From NCBI GenBank assembly GCA_002441465.1, contig DJWE01000072.1:88488-95343 (forward strand): a stretch of DNA of 6,856 nucleotides, read 5' to 3'. This document shows, in pieces, positions 1 to 6,636 of the stretch (its first letter is position 1; each line of letters opens with the position of its first letter). The position numbers and the translations under genes are program-made. Under the pieces are notes generated by a model. The model had not been told where the DNA came from, ran no database searches, and saw only the letters and a list, made by a program, of their open reading frames with translations. Source of the DNA: Propionibacteriaceae bacterium UBA6238 (GTDB taxonomy: Bacteria; Actinomycetota; Actinomycetes; Propionibacteriales; Propionibacteriaceae).

Positions 1-1394
1 TCTGCTTCGGCGCGCTGCTCGAGGCCCTGGCGGGCTTCGGCTCCCCGGTCGCGATCACCGCGGCCATGCTGGTCGCGGCCGGCATGAAGCCGATCCGGGC
101 CGCCGTGGTGTGCATGGTCGCCAACACCGCGCCGGTCGCGTTTGGCGCCATGGGCGCGCCGATCACCGTGCTGGGCTCCACGACCTTCCCGATCCTTACC
201 CAAGGCGTGTTCGCCAACGCGAACCAGGCGTCCATCACCTTCGGTCACATGGCCGGACGCCAGTCGCCGATCATGGCGCTGATCATCCCCCTGTTCCTGG
301 TGGCGCTGGTGGACGGCGTCCGCGGTCTCAAGCAGACCTGGGGTGTGGCCCTGACCGCCGGCGTCGTGTTCAGTGGCGCCCAGTTCTTCGCGTCCAACTT
401 CATCGCCTACGAGGTGACCGACGTGATCGCGTCCGTCCTCACCATCGTCGTGATCGTCGTGCTGCTGCGGTTCCGCAAGAGCGGCGACACCCATGCCGAC
501 CATGTGGCGACGAAGGTGAGCGTCGAGGATCACCTGAAGGCCGCGTCCTCCACCGGCGGCGCCCGTGTCTGGGGCGCCATCGCGCCCTACGTGATCGTCG
601 TGACGGTGTTCGCGCTCAGCCAGATCCCGGTGATCAAGAGCTGGCTGGCCAGCACGTTCGCCTTCGTGTTCAACTGGCCGGGCCTGCAGCCGGCGAACTT
701 CGCCAAGAACGCGGACGGGACGATCGTCCCCCAGCCGCTCGACTTCTGCGGCATCGTGACCGCGGGCCAGGCGAAGGCAGAGACCCTGACCAGTTGCAGC
801 CTCGGCCAGGTGAACCTGTACGGCGTCCTCGCCACCGGCTCGTTGCTGTTCATCGCCGGCCTGATCACGGCGGCCGTCTACCGGATGAGCCCGAAGGAGA
901 CCGCGGGCGTGTTCGGCAGGACCGTGAAGAGCCTCGCCTTCACCATCGTGACCGTCGCCTCCGTGCTGGCGATCGCCTACATCATGAACGGCTCTGGCAT
1001 GACGATCTCGCTCGGTTCCGCGCTCGCCGCGGCCGGTGCGGCCTTCGCTGCGCTGTCTCCGGTGCTGGGCTGGCTCGGCGTGGCCATCACCGGTTCGGAC
1101 ACCTCCTCCAATGCATTGTTCGGCGGCATGCAGGTCGCCGCGGCCAAGGGCGTCTGGCCCGGCTCGGTCGCCCATGAGATCCTCATGGCGACTTCTAATT
1201 CAACAGGTGGTGTGATGGGCAAGATGATCTCTCCGCAGAGCCTGTCGGTTGCCGCGGCGGCCACGGGCATGCTCAACCAGGAAGGCGAGATCTTCCGTAA
1301 GGTCGTCGGTTGGTCGGTGTTGCTGCTGGCGGTCTTCGCGGTTCTGGTGGTGCTGCAGTCCACTGTGCTGATCGGGATGGTGCCGGTTCCGTGA
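1..1394 (+). CDS. lldP: L-lactate permease (LctP/LldP family), 5'-truncated
   Basis: This is a membrane carrier that imports lactate (in known relatives also glycolate) with protons. The reading frame is open from the first complete codon at position 3, so the start lies outside the window. About 463 residues are visible against a family length of roughly 530-570. Visible family motifs are the GFGSPVAI segment near the cut end, GSDTSSNALFG (about visible residues 364-374) and SNSTGGVMGKMISPQS (about 398-413). I see about ten hydrophobic stretches, the last just before the C-terminus. A polar loop of about 60 residues (visible residues 220-270) carries two cysteines, encoded at 747 and 795. 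The stop codon overlaps the GTG start of the downstream dehydrogenase by 4 bp, so the two are probably co-transcribed and translationally coupled. The family call is secure; L versus D substrate preference cannot be read from the sequence. Confidence 0.93.
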   Translation, partial: CFGALLEALAGFGSPVAITAAMLVAAGMKPIRAAVVCMVANTAPVAFGAMGAPITVLGSTTFPILTQGVFANANQASITFGHMAGRQSPIMALIIPLFLVALVDGVRGLKQTWGVALTAGVVFSGAQFFASNFIAYEVTDVIASVLTIVVIVVLLRFRKSGDTHADHVATKVSVEDHLKAASSTGGARVWGAIAPYVIVVTVFALSQIPVIKSWLASTFAFVFNWPGLQPANFAKNADGTIVPQPLDFCGIVTAGQAKAETLTSCSLGQVNLYGVLATGSLLFIAGLITAAVYRMSPKETAGVFGRTVKSLAFTIVTVASVLAIAYIMNGSGMTISLGSALAAAGAAFAALSPVLGWLGVAITGSDTSSNALFGGMQVAAAKGVWPGSVAHEILMATSNSTGGVMGKMISPQSLSVAAAATGMLNQEGEIFRKVVGWSVLLLAVFAVLVVLQSTVLIGMVPVP

Positions 1395-4273
1395 CCGCGA
1401 CGATCTCCCGCGACGACCTGGCCGGCGTGCTGGCCACCTGCGTCGCGAACACATCCCAGATCCGCACCTCGGAGCTGGACCGCCGCGCCATGGCACACGA
1501 CGCGTCCCACTTCCTGCTGCTGCCGTCGGCCGTCGTCGCCCCTCGCGACGCCGACGAGGTGGCCCGGTTGCTTCGGGCCACAGCAGCTGCGGGGGTTCCG
1601 CTCACGTTCCGCTCCGGCGGGACGAGCCTGTCCGGCCAGGCCGGGACAACCGGCGTGCTCGCCGACGTGCGCCGACACTTCAAGGGCGTCGAGATCCTGG
1701 ACGACGGTGCTCGAGTGCGGGTGCAGCCAGGGGTGACGGTCAAGCAGCTGAATGCGCACCTGGCCCCCTACGGACGCAAGTTCGGCCCCGACCCGGCCAG
1801 TGAGGCCGCCTGCACGATCGGCGGTGTGGTCGCCAACAACTCCTCCGGCATGGCCTGCGGCACCGTCGAGAACAGCTACCGGACGCTGGAGTCGGTCGTC
1901 GCCGTCCTGCCCTCGGGCACCGTGATCGACACTGGCGCCGCCGACGCCGACGCGAAGCTGCGCGCCCTGGAACCCGACCTCTACGAGGGCCTGCTTCGGC
2001 TGCGCCAGCGGGTGGTCAGCAACCCGGCGTCGGTGGCGAAGATCACCCAGCAGTTCTCGATGAAGAACACCATGGGCTACGGCCTCAACTCCTTGGTCGA
2101 CTTCGACACCGTCCCCGAGATCCTGGCTCACCTCGTGGTCGGCAGCGAGGGAACTTTGGCGTTCGTCGCCTCGGCCACCTTCCGCACCATCGAGCTGCGC
2201 ACAGAAGTCACCTCGGCGCTGGTCGTCTTCGACGATCTCTACGCGGCCAACGCCGCCCTGCCAGCGCTGGTCGCCACCGGCGCGGCCACCCTCGAACTGA
2301 TGGACGCCACGAGCCTGCGGGTCGGCCAGGCGTTCCCGGACACCCCGAAGCTGATCAAGGACCTGCAGGTCAGCAAGCAGGCTGCGCTGCTGGTGGAGTA
2401 CCAGGCCACCACGCGGGCCGAACTCGAGCACCTGGCCCAGGCGGCCCGTCCGACCCTGGACGACCTGCCGGTGACCGGTCCGGTCGAGCTCACCGAGGAC
2501 CCGGTGCTGCGCGGCAAGCTGTGGAAGCTGCGCAAGGGCCTGTACACCTCGGTGGCCGGTGCCCGGACGTCCGGCACCACCGCGCTGTTGGAGGACGTCG
2601 TGGTGCCGGTCGCCAAGCTGGCCGGCACCTGCGCCGACCTGGCCGTCCTGTTCGACACCTACGGCTACCGCGACTCGGTGATCTTCGGACATGCCAAGGA
2701 CGGCAACATCCACTTCATGCTCACCGATCGGTTCGAGAACGACGAGCAGATGAGCCGCTACACCGGTTTCACCGAGGACATGGTCGACCTGATTCTGGGC
2801 AACGACGGTTCGCTGAAGGCCGAGCACGGCACCGGACGGGTGATGTCGCCCTACGTCCGGCGTCAGTACGGCGACGAGTTGTACGAGGTGATGGTCGGCA
2901 TCAAGGACCTGTTCGACCCGAACCGGCTGCTGAACGTCGGCACCATCATCACCGACGATCCCCAACTGCATCTCAAGCACATCAAGCTGCCGCCGAGCGT
3001 GGACGCCGAGATCGACCGCTGCGTCGAGTGCGGCTACTGCGAGCCGGTCTGCCCGTCCCGCGATCTGACCTTGACGCCCAGACAGCGGATCGCGCTGCAG
3101 CGGGAGATCGCGAATGCGGACGCGGCGGGCAACACGGCGCTGGCCGACGAGCTGGAGGCCGGCTACACCTACGCCGGCGTGCACACCTGCGCCGTGGACG
3201 GGATGTGCGGTACTGCCTGCCCGGTGCTGATCAACACCGGGCTGTTCGTGAAGAAGCTGCGTCGCGAGCAGACCACGCCGAAGGCGACCAAGGCGGTCTG
3301 GACCACTCTGGCGAAGCACTGGAAGGGCACCACGGCCACCTTCTCCACGGTGATGGGGATCACCGACGCGCTGCCCGGCCCGCTGGAGTCGGCCCTGGTC
3401 GGGGTGAACCGGCTGGGTCGGGGGATGCTCGGTACCGACAACATCCCGCTGTGGTCGCCCGAGCTGCCCGGCGGCGGTCCGTCCCGTGAGCGCCCCCGTC
3501 CGACCCCCACCCCCGAGTTGTCAGAATCTGCTGCGCCTATAGCCGCAGCAAAGTCTGACAACTCGGTGGTGGCGGTGTACCTCCCGGCGTGTGTGAACGT
3601 GATGTTCGGGCCCGCGGACGGCGGCGTGGGTGTCCAGCTCAGCTTCGAGGCACTGTGCGAGAAGGCCGGACTCACCCTGCTCGTGCCGGAGGAGATCAGC
3701 TCGTTGTGCTGCGGCACACCGTGGTCGAGCAAGGGCATCCCGGACGGGTACGAGGCGATGCGCGAGAGGGTGCTACCCGCGATCCGGAAGGCCAGCGACA
3801 ACGGACGCCTGACCGTGGTCTGCGACGCGTCCAGCTGTACCGAGGGCTTCCGGCACATGGTGGAGACCGATCCCGAACTCGACGTGGAGATCATCGACGC
3901 GGTGAGCTTCGTGGCGCGGCACGTGCTACCGGTGCTCGGGGAGTACCGCAAGCTCGAGTCGTTGACCATCCACCAGACCTGTTCGTCCACCCAGCTGGGG
4001 CTCAATCCGGATCTGGTGAGTGTGGCGAAGGCGGTCGCCGAGACGGTGAACGTGCCGATCGACACCGGGTGCTGCGCCTTCGCCGGCGATCGCGGCATGT
4101 TGCATCCCGAGCTGACCGAGTCCGCTACCCGAGCAGAGGCGGCGGAGGTGAACCGGCTCGACGCGGCTGCCCACGCCAGCTGCAACCGCACCTGCGAACT
4201 GGGCATGACCAGGGCGACGGGTAAGCAGTACCGACACGTTCTCGAACTTCTGGCGGAGCAAGCTCTTGGCTAG
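1391..4273 (+). CDS. FAD-linked, Fe-S/CCG-domain dehydrogenase, probable D-lactate dehydrogenase (Dld-II/YdiJ type)
   Basis: This 960-residue enzyme probably oxidises a D-2-hydroxyacid, most likely D-lactate to pyruvate, and passes electrons to the respiratory chain at the membrane. An N-terminal FAD-binding domain (about 43-270) has FRSGGTSLSGQA (73-84) and IGGVVANNSSGM (143-154). The FAD-oxidase C-terminal domain (about 270-520) has GHAKDGNIHF (433-442) and EHGTGRVMSPYV (478-489). Fe-S cysteines are C544, C547, C550 and C554, then C600, C606 and C610. Two CCG modules follow, with C734/C773/C774 and C864/C894/C895. It resembles GlcD and GlcF fused. The GTG start at 1391 was chosen because it overlaps the permease stop and the next residues match the usual helix before DASHFLLLP. 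The adjacent permease recalls the lldP/dld-II pair of Shewanella. E. coli YdiJ, a relative, acts on D-2-hydroxyglutarate, so the substrate is inferred. An odd palindrome encodes linker residues 708-726. Confidence 0.9.
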   Translation: MTATISRDDLAGVLATCVANTSQIRTSELDRRAMAHDASHFLLLPSAVVAPRDADEVARLLRATAAAGVPLTFRSGGTSLSGQAGTTGVLADVRRHFKGVEILDDGARVRVQPGVTVKQLNAHLAPYGRKFGPDPASEAACTIGGVVANNSSGMACGTVENSYRTLESVVAVLPSGTVIDTGAADADAKLRALEPDLYEGLLRLRQRVVSNPASVAKITQQFSMKNTMGYGLNSLVDFDTVPEILAHLVVGSEGTLAFVASATFRTIELRTEVTSALVVFDDLYAANAALPALVATGAATLELMDATSLRVGQAFPDTPKLIKDLQVSKQAALLVEYQATTRAELEHLAQAARPTLDDLPVTGPVELTEDPVLRGKLWKLRKGLYTSVAGARTSGTTALLEDVVVPVAKLAGTCADLAVLFDTYGYRDSVIFGHAKDGNIHFMLTDRFENDEQMSRYTGFTEDMVDLILGNDGSLKAEHGTGRVMSPYVRRQYGDELYEVMVGIKDLFDPNRLLNVGTIITDDPQLHLKHIKLPPSVDAEIDRCVECGYCEPVCPSRDLTLTPRQRIALQREIANADAAGNTALADELEAGYTYAGVHTCAVDGMCGTACPVLINTGLFVKKLRREQTTPKATKAVWTTLAKHWKGTTATFSTVMGITDALPGPLESALVGVNRLGRGMLGTDNIPLWSPELPGGGPSRERPRPTPTPELSESAAPIAAAKSDNSVVAVYLPACVNVMFGPADGGVGVQLSFEALCEKAGLTLLVPEEISSLCCGTPWSSKGIPDGYEAMRERVLPAIRKASDNGRLTVVCDASSCTEGFRHMVETDPELDVEIIDAVSFVARHVLPVLGEYRKLESLTIHQTCSSTQLGLNPDLVSVAKAVAETVNVPIDTGCCAFAGDRGMLHPELTESATRAEAAEVNRLDAAAHASCNRTCELGMTRATGKQYRHVLELLAEQALG
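3513..3566. repeat. 54-bp near-perfect palindrome inside the dehydrogenase linker
   Basis: The outer arms 3513-3525 and 3554-3566 are 13-bp perfect inverted repeats (CCGAGTTGTCAGA against TCTGACAACTCGG). The inner arms 3529-3535 and 3544-3550 (TGCTGCG against CGCAGCA) share the same centre, and the middle is the self-complementary CTATAG (3537-3542). Only three symmetric pairs fail (3526/3553, 3528/3551, 3536/3543), so 24 of 27 positions pair. The inner 50 bp are 52% GC by my count, well below the flanking coding sequence. It is translated in frame as ELSESAAPIAAAKSDNS within a Pro/Ala-rich linker. The opposite strand is also open through it and gives the similar ELSDFAAAIGAADSDNS. The symmetry is observed directly; reading it as a mobile or dispersed palindromic element, or as a regulatory hairpin, is inference. 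No second copy was seen in the window. Confidence 0.85.
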
Positions 4274-4311
4274 GCGACCTCGAGCGGCCAGAGTATGAGA
4301 CAGCGGTACTC

Positions 4312-4348
4312 CGATCACCCCCGGACGGGCCTCCGCCGGGGGTGATCG
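4312..4348 (+). terminator. Strong hairpin after the lactate operon, probable T-tract-less terminator
   Basis: A perfect 13-bp stem (4312-4324 paired with 4336-4348, core ATCACCCCCGG) encloses an 11-nt loop. It lies 38 bp after the dehydrogenase stop and ends 18 bp before the ribosome binding site of the next gene. No T-run follows, which is common for hairpin terminators in GC-rich actinobacteria. It may end the permease-dehydrogenase transcript, or act in the leader of the hydrolase gene if that gene is read through. The stem is observed; its role is inferred. Confidence 0.6.
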
Positions 4349-4366
4349 CCGCTTCGGCCACGACGC

Positions 4367-4373
4367 AAAGGAG
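4367..4373 (+). promoter_or_regulatory. Ribosome binding site of the cysteine hydrolase gene
   Basis: AAAGGAG lies 6 nt before the ATG at 4380, an ideal Shine-Dalgarno placement. It fixes the start codon and is the strongest ribosome binding site in the window; the coupled genes at 1391 and 6636 have only weak purine stretches upstream. Confidence 0.85.
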
Positions 4374-4379
4374 CAACAC

Positions 4380-5015
4380 ATGGATCCCCGCACAACCGCG
4401 CTCGTCCTGATCGAATTCCAGAACGACTTCACCAGTGAGGGCGGGACGCTCCACGGAGCGGTCGCCGACGTGATGGAGGCCACCGGAACCCTGGCCAACG
4501 CCAAGACCGCCCTGGCCGCGGCACATGCCGCCGACGCCACCGTGATCCACAGCCCGATCTCGTTCCAGCCGGGCTACTACGAGATCAGCGCCCACCCCTA
4601 CGGCATCCTCAAGGGCGTCGTGGACTCCACCTCGTTCGTCAAGGGAACCTGGGGCTGCGAGATCGTCGGCGACGTGGCGCCGAGCGGAGAGGACATCGTG
4701 CTCGAGGGCAAGCGGGGACTGGACGCCTTCGCGTCGACCAACCTCGACTTCATCCTGCGCAGCAAGGGGATCAAGACGATCGTACTGGCAGGGTTCCTGA
4801 CCAACTGCTGCGTCGAGTCGACCATGCGCTCGGCCTACGAGAAGGGCTTCGAGGTCTACACCCTCACCGACGCGGTCGGGGCGACCTCGCTGGAGGAGCA
4901 CGCCAACGCGATCAAGTTCGACTACCCGATGTTCTCCAAGCCGATCACCACCGCAGAGTTCACTCAGGCGCTTTCCGGCGAACTCGCCTCGGCCGACACG
5001 TCGCGCGGCTACTGA
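4380..5015 (+). CDS. Isochorismatase-like cysteine hydrolase, substrate unknown
   Basis: This is a 211-residue cytoplasmic protein of the isochorismatase/nicotinamidase-like superfamily, which hydrolyses C-N or vinyl-ether bonds through a Cys-Lys-Asp triad. The expected nucleophile is C144 in GFLTNCCVEST (138-148), preceded by a second cysteine, C143. The expected lysine is K111 in EGKRGLDAF. At the first position the usual Asp of the IDxQNDF motif is Glu (E12 in LIEFQNDF, 10-17). The length is normal for a single-domain member. The His residues that bind metal in nicotinamidases are not evident, so PncA activity is not supported. The start is fixed by AAAGGAG 6 nt upstream. It follows the lactate genes on the same strand, separated by a strong hairpin, and converges with the kinase gene. 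No neighbour points to a substrate. The fold assignment is confident; the reaction is unknown. Confidence 0.88.
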   Translation: MDPRTTALVLIEFQNDFTSEGGTLHGAVADVMEATGTLANAKTALAAAHAADATVIHSPISFQPGYYEISAHPYGILKGVVDSTSFVKGTWGCEIVGDVAPSGEDIVLEGKRGLDAFASTNLDFILRSKGIKTIVLAGFLTNCCVESTMRSAYEKGFEVYTLTDAVGATSLEEHANAIKFDYPMFSKPITTAEFTQALSGELASADTSRGY

Positions 5016-5092
5016 GCTGACGAGTCCGTACCTGAGAAGATCTATCCAGCCATCGTCGTCTGGTCCCCCTGGACGCTCTGGTCCCCACGGTC

Positions 5093-5130
5093 GGCGGTGG
5101 CGGCCGAAACCCCTCCCGGCCGCCACTGCC
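5093..5130. terminator. Probable bidirectional terminator between convergent genes
   Basis: A 10-bp perfect stem (5097-5106 GTGGCGGCCG with 5117-5126 CGGCCGCCAC) has a 10-nt loop. It extends to 14 pairs (5093-5106 with 5117-5130) if one G-T pair at 5096/5127 is allowed. It sits in the 154-bp gap between the stops of two genes pointing at each other, so it could end transcription from both sides. There is no T-run on either strand. The rest of the gap holds only a short direct repeat (TCTGGTCCCC at 5059-5068 and 5077-5086). Confidence 0.6.
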
Positions 5131-5169
5131 CCCGGGTCTGGCTTCCTCAAGTGAAGGTGGCCAGGGGGT

Positions 5170-6636
5170 TCAGCCGGAGATCCGAGGCAGCAGGACGGTG
5201 CCTTCGCCGTCGGTGATCTCCGCCTCGTCCTCAGGGGGGACGCTCGAACCCGGCAGGCGGATGGTGAACTCGGCGCCGCCGGACTCCGCACGTCCCGCTT
5301 TCACCCAGCCGCCGTGCGCCTTGATGGTCTGCGCGACGATCGACAGCCCCAGGCCCGAGCCGGGGGTGGTGCGTGCCTTGTCGGAACGGTAGAAGCGGTC
5401 GAACACGTGGGGCAGGTCGCCTTCGGCGATGCCGGGGCCCTGGTCGCTGATCCGAAGCCGATCGCCGACCAGGCGGACGGTGATGGTGCCGCCCGGCGGG
5501 GAGAACTTCACCGCGTTGTCGAGCAGGTTGGTGATCGCGCGCTCCAGGCTGTCCGGCTCGCCCACGAGGTAGAGCGGGTCGAGGGCAACGTCGAAATCCA
5601 GGCCCGGTCCGCGGCGCTTTGCCCGCACCACTGCGCTGTTCACCACGTCCCGCAGGTCGATCGGCTCCGGATGGGCCTCCACCTTGTCCTCGCGGGACAG
5701 GTGGACGAGATCACCGATCAGCTGGGTGAACTCGCCCAGCTGCGCCGCGATGTCGCGCAGGATCTCGGCGCGCGCGCCCGGCGGCAGCATGCCTTGTCGC
5801 TCGTCGGCGATCAGAAGTTCGACGTTCGTCCGCAGCGAGGTGAGCGGGGTGCGCAGTTCGTGTCCGGCATCGGCGATCAGCCGGCGTTGCCGATCGCGGG
5901 AGGAGTTCAGGCTGCTCGTCATCGTGTTGAACGAGCGGGTCAGGTCGGTCAACTCGTCCATGCCGCCCAGCTCGATCGCCTGCAACTGGTCGGTCTCGGT
6001 GACCCGGATCACCGCGTCGGTGAGCCGCTGGATCGGCTGCAGGCCCGACCGGGCGATCACCCAGCCGATGGCGCCGGCGACCAGGACGGCCAGCAGGCCG
6101 AAGGTGAGCAGCGAGAACGCCAGGATGCGCAGGATCTGGTCGGTGGGCCCGAGGGGACGCCCGAGCAACAGCGCGTAGTGCTTCTCTCCCGACGGCGAGG
6201 AGTCGGTGAGGGGGATCGCGACGATCCGGTACGGGTTGCCTGCGGTGTCCACACCGGTGCGAGCCGACGACCCGATCTGGGTGCGGGCGATCGCGCGTTC
6301 GGTCGCGCTCGGCTCCAGGTGGCTGCCGGGTCCGGGAGGATAGATCTTGTCGTTGTCGGAGCGCACCAGCATCATGGTCACGTTCGCCGTGGCCAGGGCA
6401 TCGCTGTTCAGCCCGCCCATCGATTCCGCGTCCCCACGGATCCAGTTCGCCGTCACCTGGGCGATGTCGAACAACTCACCGTCCAGCTGGTTGTAGACCG
6501 CGACCGTGGTGATGATGTACGCGGCCACGCCCGTGATCGCCACCGCGCCCGCCACCGCCGCGGACACGAGTGCCGCGAGCCGATCATGGAGCGGTCGATT
6601 GTTGACCGAGAGGACGGAGCGTAACCAGCGGATCAC
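5170..6636 (-). CDS. Sensor histidine kinase, MprB-like
   Basis: This 488-residue membrane sensor autophosphorylates on histidine and passes the phosphate to the response regulator encoded just upstream. It has a first membrane segment at about 21-48, an external sensor region at about 49-168 and a second membrane segment at about 170-195. HAMP follows at about 195-248. The dimerisation domain carries H259 in DAGHELRTPLTSL (256-268). The ATPase domain has an N-box NLLDNAVKF (370-378), G1 DQGPGI (398-403), F-box FDRFYR (412-417) and G2 GSGLGLSI (426-433), so all catalytic motifs are intact. The phosphoacceptor region closely resembles mycobacterial MprB, a cell-envelope stress sensor. The external domain does not obviously match, so the signal is unknown. 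The GTG start overlaps the regulator's stop by 4 bp, implying translational coupling. An acidic tail of about 25 residues follows the kinase domain. Confidence 0.93.
   Translation of the reverse strand: MIRWLRSVLSVNNRPLHDRLAALVSAAVAGAVAITGVAAYIITTVAVYNQLDGELFDIAQVTANWIRGDAESMGGLNSDALATANVTMMLVRSDNDKIYPPGPGSHLEPSATERAIARTQIGSSARTGVDTAGNPYRIVAIPLTDSSPSGEKHYALLLGRPLGPTDQILRILAFSLLTFGLLAVLVAGAIGWVIARSGLQPIQRLTDAVIRVTETDQLQAIELGGMDELTDLTRSFNTMTSSLNSSRDRQRRLIADAGHELRTPLTSLRTNVELLIADERQGMLPPGARAEILRDIAAQLGEFTQLIGDLVHLSREDKVEAHPEPIDLRDVVNSAVVRAKRRGPGLDFDVALDPLYLVGEPDSLERAITNLLDNAVKFSPPGGTITVRLVGDRLRISDQGPGIAEGDLPHVFDRFYRSDKARTTPGSGLGLSIVAQTIKAHGGWVKAGRAESGGAEFTIRLPGSSVPPEDEAEITDGEGTVLLPRISG

Larger units (their letters stand above)
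4274..4379 (+). other. Intergenic region between dehydrogenase and cysteine hydrolase
   Basis: These 106 bp contain the hairpin at 4312-4348 and the ribosome binding site at 4367-4373. A weak 5-bp inverted repeat (GAGTA at 4291-4295, TACTC at 4307-4311) is also present. I could not find a convincing -35/-10 pair: TTGGCT at 4266 and TATGAG at 4294 are 22 bp apart, which is too far. The hydrolase may therefore depend on read-through past the hairpin or on a promoter I cannot recognise. Confidence 0.5.

Noticed and set aside
1310..1390. Upstream TTG start for the dehydrogenase
   Set aside because: It would add 27 residues lying wholly inside the permease gene and unlike the family; the GTG at 1391 overlaps the permease stop in the usual coupled arrangement.
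977..3319. Very long open frame on the minus strand (780 codons) opposite the permease and dehydrogenase
   Set aside because: It is a mirror effect of GC-rich codon bias: the product is low-complexity, rich in G, R, V, Q, H and D, has no recognisable domain, and crosses two well-supported genes on the other strand.
4266..4299. Possible promoter with TTGGCT and TATGAG before the hydrolase
   Set aside because: The spacing is 22 bp and both boxes are poor matches; the first box also lies inside the dehydrogenase coding end.
4380..5015. Nicotinamidase (PncA) assignment for the cysteine hydrolase
   Set aside because: The metal-binding Asp/His pattern of nicotinamidases is not visible and the first triad residue is Glu; only the superfamily call is supported.
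5065..5168. Long-range pairing of CCCCCTGG (5065-5072) with CCAGGGGG (5161-5168)
   Set aside because: Eight G/C-rich pairs more than 80 bp apart are expected by chance in this composition, and the strong local hairpin at 5093-5130 explains the region better.
5314..6624. Open frame of 436 codons on the plus strand opposite the histidine kinase
   Set aside because: The kinase on the minus strand has all catalytic motifs intact; the opposing product is compositionally biased with no motif and is a shadow.
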